Below are positions 54,423 through 63,278 of a stretch of 64,000 nt of DNA, piece after piece. Where the stretch lies: positions 62,001-126,000 of the forward strand of contig CAVOJD010000029.1 in assembly GCA_963696075.1 (NCBI GenBank), given 5' to 3'. A model generated the notes under the pieces. The model was not told the origin of the DNA, ran no database searches, and was given only the letters and a program-made list of their open reading frames with translations. Source of the DNA: CAJQQK01 sp963696075. Its GTDB lineage: Bacteria > Pseudomonadota > Alphaproteobacteria > Rhizobiales > Hyphomicrobiaceae. The translations under genes and the position numbers were made by a program. Each line of letters begins with the position of its first letter. The stretch's first letter is position 1.

Positions 54423-56609
54423 ATGACCTACAAAGGTGACGATCTCGATCTGCGAACGCCGAGCGGCGCCGCCCGGGCACCGTTTCCGGCCGCACCCGGC
54501 AGCGCCGCGGGCGCAAACAATTCCTGGTTGTCCCGGGCCTTGAACGAGGCCGATGACAGCCAGCCGATCTGGGTCGACGACACCACGCTTGCCGTCTGCA
54601 ACCAGGCTTTTGATCTTGCCGTCATCATGGGCGCGCCGGAAGTCGGCCTCGAACATCTCGTCCATGCGATGACGCAGATCGAGGCATCCTCGGATATCCT
54701 CTACGAGCACAACATTCACGTCTCGACGCTGAGGCGGGAAAGTACTGCCATTATTATGGAGGATTTTCCGGCTAGTAGGGCTGACGGCAAAAGTGCGCCG
54801 CTAAAGTCCGTAGATTTCGAGGACGTCCTCTACCACGCCGCCGACCGGGCTTATGCCCGCCGTTCACCCGTCACGATTGAAGACATTCTGGACACGCTTT
54901 TCGATATGAGCCGAGATAACGCCAGCCGCAGACTGCTTGCCCGCCACCGGACCGATTTCAACTTGCGCGAGTCGATGGAGCCGGCCCCGCCCCCAGGCGC
55001 CATCAGCGAGGGGCGCCAGAAAATCCGCGTCAGCGCCGGCAGCCACCACATGGGGAACCAGTCGATGGGTGACACCAATCGCATTCATGAGCCGCCAAGC
55101 GTGACCGACACGCTCCAGAACACGCGCATCGACGCCATCGAGCGCGCGATCCGCGAACTGACCGACGATATTGCCCTCAACCGCAAGTCGTTCTCCTCTC
55201 TCATCGATGAGTTGCGCGGCACCGTCCGCCAACCCGAACCGCCGGTTTATACCCCGCCGCCGCCGCCCGCCCCGGTCAACGGCGTCTACGAAGACCCCAA
55301 CGTCAACGACGTTCACGAGGTCCTCTATCTGCTCGGCCGGGTCGAGCGCAGCGTCGATGCCAAATTCAACGAGCTGGCCCGCTCCTGGTCGGTGCTGGGC
55401 GACCGCCTGAGCGCCCTGGAAAGTGCCGTCGACACGATCGAGAACACGGGCGGTTTCGAGCTGACACCGGAAGTCGAGGCGCGCCTCAAGACCTTGTCGT
55501 TTGCCGACGACCGGCTCGACAAGCTCGAGACGATGCTGGTCTCCCTGCCCCAGCGGCTTTCCGAAATGGAGCGCCGCCTTCAGCACGCAGCGACCGCGAA
55601 CGAGGTGAACGTTGACACAACCTTCCTTGAGGGAAAGCTCGACAATATCGAGCGCATGATCGCGGAAAGCCCCGACGGAAATTTTGAATTGGGCCCCGTG
55701 ATGGGCGCGCTGCGTGATGTTGAGACGAGCCTGCGCGCCATCGCCGGCCAGGTCCGCGACGTCGACAACCGTACGAGTGACGTCAATCTCGTTGTCGAGG
55801 GGTTGAACGAACGCCAGGATCGTATCGAGCGCGCAATCACGGACAATCAGGGCTATCTTGGCGATGTCCAGGCTCGCCTCGATGAGGTTGTGGGCGTCGT
55901 GCGCACTGAAATCAGCGACATCGGCAACGCCTTGCTCGGCCAGACTGACGGTGGCGAGCGGATCCAGAGCCTCGTCGAAAACTCGCTCCGCGGCGTCTCC
56001 GACAATTTCGAGCGCCAGCGCGACGCGATCGCAAACTCCGTCAACGCCGTGGTCTCGGATCGCTTCGCGGGCCTTGCCGGCATCCTCCAGACCCGCCAGG
56101 CGGAAACGGCACAGGGTCTTCAACAGATACAGGCCCGGATGGGAGCGTTCGAGGGGCGTCTTGAGGCACTGCTCAACCGGCCGGTCAACGTCAACGGCTC
56201 GAGCGATGCTGACGTCAGCTTCCTCAATGACGCCGTCGGCAAGATCATCAACAATCAGCACACGCTTGCCGGATCGATCGACGAATGGCGCAGTCAGGTC
56301 AGCCAGGACGTATCGCTGGTCGCAGCCCGCCTTGAAAAGTTCGAGGGCCAGTCCGGCGGTGACTCCGTGGTCCCGATCGACCGTTTCGACGAGATCCACG
56401 AGCGCATGGACCGGCTCCAGACGACGCTGAGCGAGCGCGAGGACGGCTGGTCACGCTTCAAGCTCTGGCTCTACGGCACGACCGACTGGTACGGCGCGAG
56501 CTGGGGCGATGATCGTGACGACGATAACCCGGACTGGGTTGCCCGCCAGCCTCGCCCGCGCACCGATGTCGATGATCGCATTACCCCATCCTACGACCAG
56601 CGCGCCTGA
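54423..56609 (+). CDS. Clp_N-like domain protein with long coiled coil
   Basis: 728 aa from ATG 54423 (MTYKGDDLDL); no strong ribosome binding site, so the start is tentative. Residues ~45-180 resemble the double Clp N-terminal repeat (FDLAVIMGAPEVGLEHLVHAM; VLYHAADRAYARRSPVTIEDILDTL), but no AAA+ module follows. A Pro-rich stretch (YTPPPPPAPV, ~285) and about 370 residues of predicted coiled coil follow (LSEMERRLQHAATANE, LNERQDRIERAI, LQQIQARMGAFEGRLEALL). The C-terminus is acidic with Trp/Tyr (GTTDWYGASWGDD). It could be a cytoplasmic scaffold or polar organiser (inference). Confidence 0.75.
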   Translation: MTYKGDDLDLRTPSGAARAPFPAAPGSAAGANNSWLSRALNEADDSQPIWVDDTTLAVCNQAFDLAVIMGAPEVGLEHLVHAMTQIEASSDILYEHNIHVSTLRRESTAIIMEDFPASRADGKSAPLKSVDFEDVLYHAADRAYARRSPVTIEDILDTLFDMSRDNASRRLLARHRTDFNLRESMEPAPPPGAISEGRQKIRVSAGSHHMGNQSMGDTNRIHEPPSVTDTLQNTRIDAIERAIRELTDDIALNRKSFSSLIDELRGTVRQPEPPVYTPPPPPAPVNGVYEDPNVNDVHEVLYLLGRVERSVDAKFNELARSWSVLGDRLSALESAVDTIENTGGFELTPEVEARLKTLSFADDRLDKLETMLVSLPQRLSEMERRLQHAATANEVNVDTTFLEGKLDNIERMIAESPDGNFELGPVMGALRDVETSLRAIAGQVRDVDNRTSDVNLVVEGLNERQDRIERAITDNQGYLGDVQARLDEVVGVVRTEISDIGNALLGQTDGGERIQSLVENSLRGVSDNFERQRDAIANSVNAVVSDRFAGLAGILQTRQAETAQGLQQIQARMGAFEGRLEALLNRPVNVNGSSDADVSFLNDAVGKIINNQHTLAGSIDEWRSQVSQDVSLVAARLEKFEGQSGGDSVVPIDRFDEIHERMDRLQTTLSEREDGWSRFKLWLYGTTDWYGASWGDDRDDDNPDWVARQPRPRTDVDDRITPSYDQRA

Positions 56610-56793
56610 ACCGCCGGCCCGCGTCGATTGGAGCGAGCGCGTCTCGCGCGGCGATATCGCAAACATGTGATCGTCGAAACACGACGTCCGCCTTGCGTTC
56701 GCCCCGATTCAGGATGATTTGCCGTGCGCTGCGCTTGCCGCTCCCAACTGAGCGGACGAGCGCCTGGTCGCAAACATCGGCGAACGCAAAAAC

Positions 56794-57996
56794 ATGAGCA
56801 CCACCCTGCCTTCTGCGCGCGATCACCGCGTTGACTTCGTGCGCGGCCTTGCGTTGATCATGATCTTCATCAACCACATCGTCGGCAACGTCGTCGGTGA
56901 GTTGACGACGCGCAATTTCGGCTTCTCCGATGCCGCGGAGATTTTCGTGCTCCTGGCCGGCGTCTCCTCCGCGTTCGCCTATTACCGCCGCTACGAAGCC
57001 GGCCAACCCTTCTATACCTCCGTCCGGGTCTGGCGACGCGCGGGCTTCCTCTACACCGCCCACATCCTCACCGCCGTGATCGCAATCGCGTTGTTCGCGG
57101 CAGCCAGCATCTATTTCAACGACCCGGGCCTCGCCGGCAAGATCGGCATCGGCACGATCCTCGATGCCCCCGCCGCCGGCCTTCTTGGCGTTGCAACCCT
57201 CACCCATCAGCTGTCATTCTTCAACATCCTCCCTCTCTACATCGCCCTCCTCGCGATGCTGCCGGCCATCATGTTCCTCTATCGCCGCGACATCCGCCTC
57301 CTCCTCGCCGTCAGCGTGGCGCTCTACCTCGCGTCCTCGTTTTTTCGCATCGCCCCGCCGAGCTTTCCCACCGATAACACCTGGCATTTCAATCCGTTGT
57401 GCTGGCAGCTGTTGTTTGTTGCGGGCTTCTGCTGGGGCGATCTGTGGCGCCGTGGCGTCCACCTGGAGCGCAACCGGGCGCTGTTCTGGGCCGCTGTCGC
57501 CTATCTGGTCTTCTCGCTGGTGTGGATGATCGTCGACTTCCTGCCCTACTTCCCGGTCTACGGCGGCTTCGGCGAACTCTGGGGCTTCTCGAAGACGTAC
57601 CTCGCGCCCTTCCGCCTGCTCCACATCCTGGCGCTGGCCTACGTCATCGCGATGTGCCCGCTCGGGGGCCTGCTGCGCCGCTTCGGCGCCGACAACCCCC
57701 TCGTCCAGATCGGCCGTCACGCGCTGCCGGTGTTCTGCGTCGGCTCGCTGCTCTCGATGGCGTGCTTCATCCTGCGCACCAAGGTTGCCGCCGGCATCGT
57801 GCCGGATGTTCTGATGGTCCTGATCGGGATCACGATCCTGATCGGCTTCGCCCGCTTCCTCGAGTGGCAGGCAGCATCGCCCGCAGGCCAGGTCGGCAGT
57901 CAGATGGCGACGGGCTTTGTCGCCTCGACCCCGCCCGTGCCGCCTCCGGTGAGCTATAATTTCGCGCTCAGGGGCGCGGCGCTGCCGCCCGCCTGA
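56794..57996 (+). CDS. OpgC-domain membrane protein
   Basis: 400 aa with about ten TM helices. The N-terminus DHRVDFVRGLALIMIFINHI is the OpgC/acyltransferase-3-like start, with FSDAAEIFVLLAGVSSAFAYY, PLYIALLAMLPAIMFLYRR and NPLCWQLLFVAGFCWG typical of OpgC. OpgC transfers succinyl groups to periplasmic glucans; family members in alphaproteobacteria modify cyclic glucans or other envelope sugars. No opgGH genes lie nearby. The tail after residue 360 is Pro/Ala-rich and probably cytoplasmic. Confidence 0.87.
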   Translation: MSTTLPSARDHRVDFVRGLALIMIFINHIVGNVVGELTTRNFGFSDAAEIFVLLAGVSSAFAYYRRYEAGQPFYTSVRVWRRAGFLYTAHILTAVIAIALFAAASIYFNDPGLAGKIGIGTILDAPAAGLLGVATLTHQLSFFNILPLYIALLAMLPAIMFLYRRDIRLLLAVSVALYLASSFFRIAPPSFPTDNTWHFNPLCWQLLFVAGFCWGDLWRRGVHLERNRALFWAAVAYLVFSLVWMIVDFLPYFPVYGGFGELWGFSKTYLAPFRLLHILALAYVIAMCPLGGLLRRFGADNPLVQIGRHALPVFCVGSLLSMACFILRTKVAAGIVPDVLMVLIGITILIGFARFLEWQAASPAGQVGSQMATGFVASTPPVPPPVSYNFALRGAALPPA

Positions 57997-58963
57997 GCCG
58001 ATCGTTGATCGCGGCCCCGAGACCGGCCTCGGGGATCGCCATCACTGCGATTTCGCAGGCCCCGGACTGATCGAGCTGTCGCAGTCCCTCGAACAGGTTC
58101 GCCGCCGCTTCGATCAGGTCCCCGCGCGGGCTGAGATTGAAGCATGGCCCCGGGTGCGCTGGCGCCGGGCCAAACGCGAGCAGCGCCTGGTCCGGCCGGG
58201 GCGCGCCGACATTCAGCATGACCCGCTTCGATGGCGCATAATGGCTCGCAAGTTGCCCCGGCGAGGTCCGCGGCGCCGTCTCGCCCTCAGCACCGTCTTG
58301 ATGGGCTTCGGGCCCGGCGATCCGGCATCCGGCCACCGCCTCCAGCGCTTCGCGCGGGACCGCGCCGGGGCGCAGCAGGATCGGAACCGGCCCGCGCGCA
58401 TCCACGATTGTGGATTCGATCCCAACCCTCGTCGCTCCACCATCCAGGATTACCGCCGGCTGCGGCCGGCCGGGATCCGAAAAGTCGTCGGCGACATGGG
58501 CTGCCGTCGTCGCGCTGACGTGGCCGGACCGGTTGGCCGAAGGGGCTGCGACGGGAATGCCCGCCACGGTGAGCAGGCGCTGGGCCGCCGGGTTTGAGGG
58601 TACGCGGATCGCGACGCTGGAAAGCCCGGCCGAGACGAGGTCTGAGAGGCCGGAGCCGGGGCGGCGTTCGCCAATCAGCGTCAGGCCGCCCGGCCAGAAC
58701 GCGGCCCCGAGCTGCCGGGCGAGGGGGGTAAACTGCGCGATCGCCTCGGCCGCATCCAGCGACGGCACATGGACGATCAGCGGATTGAAGCGCGGCCGTC
58801 CTTTGGCGGCGAATATCTTTGCCACCGCCTGCCCGTTCCGCGCATCCGCCCCCAGCCCGTAGACCGTCTCGGTTGGAAACGCGACGAGGTCGCCGGCAAT
58901 CAGGTGGCGCGCTGCAAGCGCGATCGCATCATCGTCGTTGGCGGGCAGGATCGGGGGGCGCAT
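57968..58963 (-). CDS. sua5: L-threonylcarbamoyladenylate synthase (Sua5 type)
   Basis: 331 aa from ATG 58963 (MRPPILPAND); a 29-codon longer start at 59050 is possible. The YrdC-fold domain (about 1-200) shows FPTETVYGLGADA, KIFAAKGRPRFNPLIVHV, FWPGGLTLI, VAIRVPSNP and AAPSANRSGHVS. The C-terminal Sua5 domain (APRTSPGQLASHYAPSKRV) closes the active site, distinguishing it from the shorter TsaC. It makes threonylcarbamoyl-AMP, the first step of t6A37 in ANN-decoding tRNAs. It overlaps the OpgC gene by 29 bp tail to tail. Confidence 0.93.
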   Translation of the reverse strand: MRPPILPANDDDAIALAARHLIAGDLVAFPTETVYGLGADARNGQAVAKIFAAKGRPRFNPLIVHVPSLDAAEAIAQFTPLARQLGAAFWPGGLTLIGERRPGSGLSDLVSAGLSSVAIRVPSNPAAQRLLTVAGIPVAAPSANRSGHVSATTAAHVADDFSDPGRPQPAVILDGGATRVGIESTIVDARGPVPILLRPGAVPREALEAVAGCRIAGPEAHQDGAEGETAPRTSPGQLASHYAPSKRVMLNVGAPRPDQALLAFGPAPAHPGPCFNLSPRGDLIEAAANLFEGLRQLDQSGACEIAVMAIPEAGLGAAINDRLRRAAAPRP

Positions 58964-59110
58964 GGGTTCGTTAATGAGTGGTTGTCCGTTAAGTTTCGGC
59001 CGCCAGCGGCCTGATGCTCGGCCGGTTACGGCGGCGGGTAGACATTGCATGACAAATCACCGGGCGCCACATATGTTGGCCCGCAAAACGGGACGTTCGC
59101 GAGGCCTTAA

Positions 59111-60892
59111 ATGACGTATCAAGCTCCGGTCGACGATATCATGTTCACGCTGCGCTCCGCAGCCGATCTCGACGGTCTCAATGAACGCGGGATCTATGAC
59201 GGCCTCGACGAGGAGACCCTGCGCGCCATCATCGAAGAGGCCGGCCGTTTTGGCGCCGAAGTCCTCGCCCCCCTGAACCGCATTGGCGACGTCGAGGGAG
59301 CCGTGCTGAAGGACGGTGGCGTGGTGACGCCTGAGGGCTGGCGCGAGGCCTATCGCCAGTTCCGCGAGGCCGGCTGGAACGCGTTGACCGGGCCTGAGGA
59401 ATTCGGCGGCCAGAACCTGCCCGAAATCGTCTCGAGCGCGACGTCTGAAATCTGGAATGCCGCGAACCTTGCCTTCGGCCTGTGTCCGCTGCTCACGATG
59501 GGCGCGATCGACGCCCTCAAGGTCTACGGTTCCAAGGAGCTGCTTGAGACCTACCTGCCCAAGATGGTGTCCGGCGAATGGACCGGCACCATGAACCTCA
59601 CCGAGCCGCAGGCAGGGTCTGACCTCGGCGGCCTCAGAACCCGCGCGGAACCTCAGGCAGACGGCACCTACCGCCTGTTCGGCACCAAGATCTACATCAC
59701 CTACGGCGACCACGACCTGACCGACAACATCATCCACATGGTGCTCGCCCGCCTGCCCGACGCACCCGCCGGCACCAAGGGCATCTCGCTGTTCCTTGTG
59801 CCCAAGGTGCTTGTCAACGCGGACGGCAGTCTCGGTGAACGCAATGACGTCATCGCAGCCGGCGTCGAACACAAGCTCGGCATCCACGCAAGCCCCACCT
59901 GCACCATGAAGTATGGCGAGAACGGTGGCGCCGTCGGCTATCTCGTTGGCGAGGAAAATCGCGGGCTCGCCGCCATGTTCGTGATGATGAATGCAGCCCG
60001 CCTCGCCGTCGGCCTGCAGGGCGTGGCGGTGGCCGATCGCGCCACCCAGCACGCCATTGCCTACGCCAACGAACGCAACCAGGGCCGCGGCCCCCGCGCC
60101 AAGCGCGGCGAGATGAGCCCGATCATCGAGCACGCCGATATCCGCCGAACCGTCATGAAGATGCGCGCCGCCACCAACGCCGCCCGCGCGATCTGCCTCG
60201 TCACGGCCCGCGAACTCGATATCGCCGAGCGTGCCACTGGCAAGGAAGAGCGCGAAGCCGCCCACATGCGCGCAGCGCTTCTGACGCCCATCGCCAAGGC
60301 TTATTCGACCGACATCGGCGTCGAGGTCGCCTCCCTCGGTGTCCAGGTCCACGGCGGCATGGGATATGTCGAGGAAACCGGCGCCGCCCAGTTCTACCGC
60401 GATGCCCGCATCCTGCCGATCTACGAAGGCACCAACGGCATCCAGGCGATCGACCTTGTCACCCGCAAGCTGCCGCTCGGCGACGGCGCTGTCGCAATGG
60501 CCCTGATCGATGATCTGAGTGCCACCGTTGACGAGGTGCGCGCCTCGAACCGCCCCGAATTCGGCTTGATGGCGGAGCGCCTCGCCGAGGCGGTGGCCGC
60601 CCTGAAGCGCACAAGCCTCTGGCTCGGCGAACAGATCCAGCAGAACCCGGAGGCAGCGCTTGCCGGCGCAACGCCCTACCTGCGCCTCTTCGGCCTCACG
60701 GCCGGCGGCGTCTACCTCGCCCGTGGTGCGTTGGCAGCCGCCCGCGACAATGGCGGCACCGCCAGCGCGCGTGTCATTCTTGCCCGCTTCTGGGCCGAGA
60801 CCGAGGTCGCCCTTGCACCCGGCCTCGCAACCGCGATCACCGAAGGCGCGGACGGCCTGCTCGCGATGCCGGTCGAGCGTTTGTCGGCCTGA
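59111..60892 (+). CDS. Acyl-CoA dehydrogenase with C-terminal extension (DmdC-type)
   Basis: 593 aa, well above the ~390 of ordinary acyl-CoA dehydrogenases. MNLTEPQAGSDLGGLRTRAE is the flavin/substrate loop, and the catalytic Glu is in LPIYEGTNGIQAIDLVTRKL. The last ~130 residues form an extra helical domain as in DmdC and related enzymes. DmdC oxidises 3-methylmercaptopropionyl-CoA, but the subfamily also handles fatty acyl-CoAs, so specificity is open. GAGG precedes ATG 59111. A crotonase gene follows 25 bp on, indicating an operon for successive beta-oxidation-like steps. Confidence 0.9.
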   Translation: MTYQAPVDDIMFTLRSAADLDGLNERGIYDGLDEETLRAIIEEAGRFGAEVLAPLNRIGDVEGAVLKDGGVVTPEGWREAYRQFREAGWNALTGPEEFGGQNLPEIVSSATSEIWNAANLAFGLCPLLTMGAIDALKVYGSKELLETYLPKMVSGEWTGTMNLTEPQAGSDLGGLRTRAEPQADGTYRLFGTKIYITYGDHDLTDNIIHMVLARLPDAPAGTKGISLFLVPKVLVNADGSLGERNDVIAAGVEHKLGIHASPTCTMKYGENGGAVGYLVGEENRGLAAMFVMMNAARLAVGLQGVAVADRATQHAIAYANERNQGRGPRAKRGEMSPIIEHADIRRTVMKMRAATNAARAICLVTARELDIAERATGKEEREAAHMRAALLTPIAKAYSTDIGVEVASLGVQVHGGMGYVEETGAAQFYRDARILPIYEGTNGIQAIDLVTRKLPLGDGAVAMALIDDLSATVDEVRASNRPEFGLMAERLAEAVAALKRTSLWLGEQIQQNPEAALAGATPYLRLFGLTAGGVYLARGALAAARDNGGTASARVILARFWAETEVALAPGLATAITEGADGLLAMPVERLSA

Positions 60893-60917
60893 GGGCCGGC
60901 GCACAGGAGGATGACCT

Positions 60918-61700
60918 ATGCAGCAAGCTGACGCCGAAATCGTTGTCACGCGCCAGGATGGCATTCAGACGATCCGCATCACGCGGCCGCAAAAGAAGAA
61001 TGCGCTGACCACGCCGATGTATCAGGCGATCTATGATGCGCTGGTGGCCGCGGACGCCTCGAGCGAGATTGCAGCGACCATTATCACGGGATCTGAAGGC
61101 GTCTTCAGCGCCGGCAACGACATCAACGATTTCCGCGCCGGTCTCGCCGCCGGCGTGGACCTGCACGACCGCCCCGTCCACCGCTTCATCCAATACCTGC
61201 CACAGACCCGGACGCCGCTCATTGCCGCCGTCGACGGCCTCGCCATCGGTGTGGGCACGACGCTGCTGTTTCATTGCGACCTCGTCTATGCGACGCCCGA
61301 AGCGCGGTTCTCGACCCCCTTCCTCGACTTAGGGCTTGTCCCCGAGGCAGCCTCCAGCCTGCTTGCACCGCAACGCATGGGCTATGCCCGCGCCTTCGAA
61401 CTTCTCGCGCTGGGTGAGGTTTTCGATGCTGAACGCGCCCGCGAGGCTGGCCTCGTCAACCGGATCGTGCCCGCCGCAGAACTCGATGCAGCCGCCCGCC
61501 AGGCCGCCGCCCGCCTTGCCGCCAAGCCACCGGCCGCCCTCGAGATCGCGCGCCGCCTGATCCGCGGTGAGGCCGCCGCCATCACCGAGCGTCTCGACCT
61601 CGAAGCGCGCCTGTTCTCCGAGCGCCTGCGCTCGCCTGAAGCGCAGGAAGCCTTCACAGCCTTCCTCGAAAAGCGTCCGCCCGACTTCAAACGGGGCTGA
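60918..61700 (+). CDS. Enoyl-CoA hydratase/isomerase (crotonase family)
   Basis: 260 aa. AGGAGG precedes ATG 60918. The oxyanion hole comes from FSAGNDINDF and AIGVGTTLLFHCD; the second catalytic segment is LGLVPEAASSLLAPQRMG, where the Glu position is retained, a pattern shared with delta3,delta2-enoyl-CoA isomerases. AARLAAKPPAALEIARRLIRG is the usual helix after the core. With the acyl-CoA dehydrogenase upstream it would hydrate or isomerise the enoyl-CoA product. Confidence 0.9.
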   Translation: MQQADAEIVVTRQDGIQTIRITRPQKKNALTTPMYQAIYDALVAADASSEIAATIITGSEGVFSAGNDINDFRAGLAAGVDLHDRPVHRFIQYLPQTRTPLIAAVDGLAIGVGTTLLFHCDLVYATPEARFSTPFLDLGLVPEAASSLLAPQRMGYARAFELLALGEVFDAERAREAGLVNRIVPAAELDAAARQAAARLAAKPPAALEIARRLIRGEAAAITERLDLEARLFSERLRSPEAQEAFTAFLEKRPPDFKRG

Positions 61701-61716
61701 CGGCTGCAAAAGCGGG

Positions 61717-63203
61717 ATGATGAACGTTCGACGGTTTTGGGAAGAACTCTGCGTCTGCCTTTTGGCCGGCCTCGTCGTGCTCTGTTCGGGGCTGCTCCCC
61801 CCCGCATCCCCCGCCGCGGCGCAGTCCCAATGGAAACTGCCAGATCTGTGGAGCGCACCGCCCCCCGCGCCGGACGCCGAGGCCCGCCGCATCATCGCAG
61901 CTCTCGACTTGAAGCCGCCCGCCATGGCGCTTGCAGCCCGCGTTACCGGTGAAGGCCATTGGACGTTCACCAATAAGGCCGGGCAGCAGTTCACCGCCGC
62001 CAATCCCCGCGAGATGGCGCGCGTGACGGCGATGCTCGCCACCGGTACCACCACACCCAACGCACCCCTCACCCTCTATGTCCCGGCCCCTAGTCGTTAT
62101 CGCCCACGCCGAGCACCTGACGCTGCTGCCGGCCAAGGCCCGCCTGCGCATCGTCACCGGCGGCACCAGTTATCCGCTCATGGTGCTCGCAGCGAAGCCC
62201 GGTCGGCAGGCCTGGTTCGCGCAGGTGAGCCCGAATGTGTTTGTGCGCGCCGACCGTGTCGAAAGCTTCGATGAGACCGTGTGGCAACTGCGCCGCCCGG
62301 TTTCGCCCCGCCGCATCCTCTCCCTCGATCCCGGCGGGCCCGACGCGTTGCCGCCCCGCCCGCCCCGGCGCAAGGCCGGCGGGGAGCCCATCATCGAACC
62401 CGTCAACCCGCAGCACCTCGCAGACGCCATCAGCGCGCTCGCCGGCCAGGTCATCATCATCACCGGCCGCCTCGAAGGGGACGCCAAACTGGTCTACCGG
62501 ACAGCGACCGGCGCCGAACGTGAACTGGAATTGGCGCCGCTGCGCGCGGCCGCTGAGCGCGCCGATGCCGACCTCATCATGCTGACAGCGGCAGCCCCCC
62601 GCCAGCCCGGTGCGCGCAACTGGCTGTGGTTGCGCGTTGACGTCGACAACCTCTTCGAAGCCCTCGAGCGCCCGACGCTTGGCCGCTTCCTGAATGCCCT
62701 TGCTGGCGATCAGGGCCGCCTTTTCGTCACCGTCTCCCGCGCGACCGGCCGCCGCCTCGCGCTCTCCATCGTCCCCCTGGCCGGCCAGGCGCACGGGCGC
62801 CGAGCCGGGCACCATCGCCGACCTCCTGGCCGAAATCGCCTCGGAAGTCGCCGGCACCGTCCTGCCGCACGCCGTCGAGGTCGACCTGGTCGCCCGCCAG
62901 CGCTCCGAAGAACTGGCCCACCGCGTCGTGCCGGGTATCCCATCGACCATCCAACACATCTACCTCGGCGCCCTGCTTCTGGGCCTCCTGGCGTTTCCCG
63001 TGACGCGCAACTGGTGGCGACGGATCTGGCCGGATGAGCAGCAGGGCGACTATGCCGGCCCGGCCGGCTTCTGGTCCGCCTCCGCGATCCGCTGGACGCT
63101 TTTCACCCTTCTCTTCCTGCCCTTGGCAGGCCCGCCGGCAGTTCTCTGGGCGCTCCTCTCGGGGGCATGGCGAGCACCCGCTGGCCGGTCGCCCCGCGCA
63201 TGA
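61717..63203 (+). pseudogene. Secreted/membrane protein of unknown function with two frame breaks
   Basis: Three successive plus frames encode one protein of ~494 aa once two extra bases are removed. Frame 1 starts at ATG 61717: signal peptide (ends ASPAAAQS), then DAEARRIIAALDLKPPAMALAARVTGEGHW and LTLYVPA. Frame 2 begins at about 62090 (LVVIAHAEHLTLLPAKARLRIV ... LFVTVSRATGRRLALSIVPLAGQ). Frame 3 begins near 62795 (TGAEPGTIADLLAEIASEV) and ends with two TM helices (IQHIYLGALLLGLLAFPV; WTLFTLLFLPLAGPPAVL). Likely break points are CCCC at 62087-62090 and CCCCC at 62773-62777. Family not recognised. Same strand as the crotonase. Confidence 0.72.
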
Positions 63204-63278
63204 GGCTGACGCACCCGGCCGGACGCGCTAAGCTCACCGGCAACTGGAAACGCTCTGGAAAAAAGAAAACCCGCCAAG

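Noticed and set aside
59057..60964. 635-codon minus-strand frame across the acyl-CoA dehydrogenase
   Set aside because: Antisense shadow caused by high GC codon use; the plus strand holds an intact catalytic enzyme.
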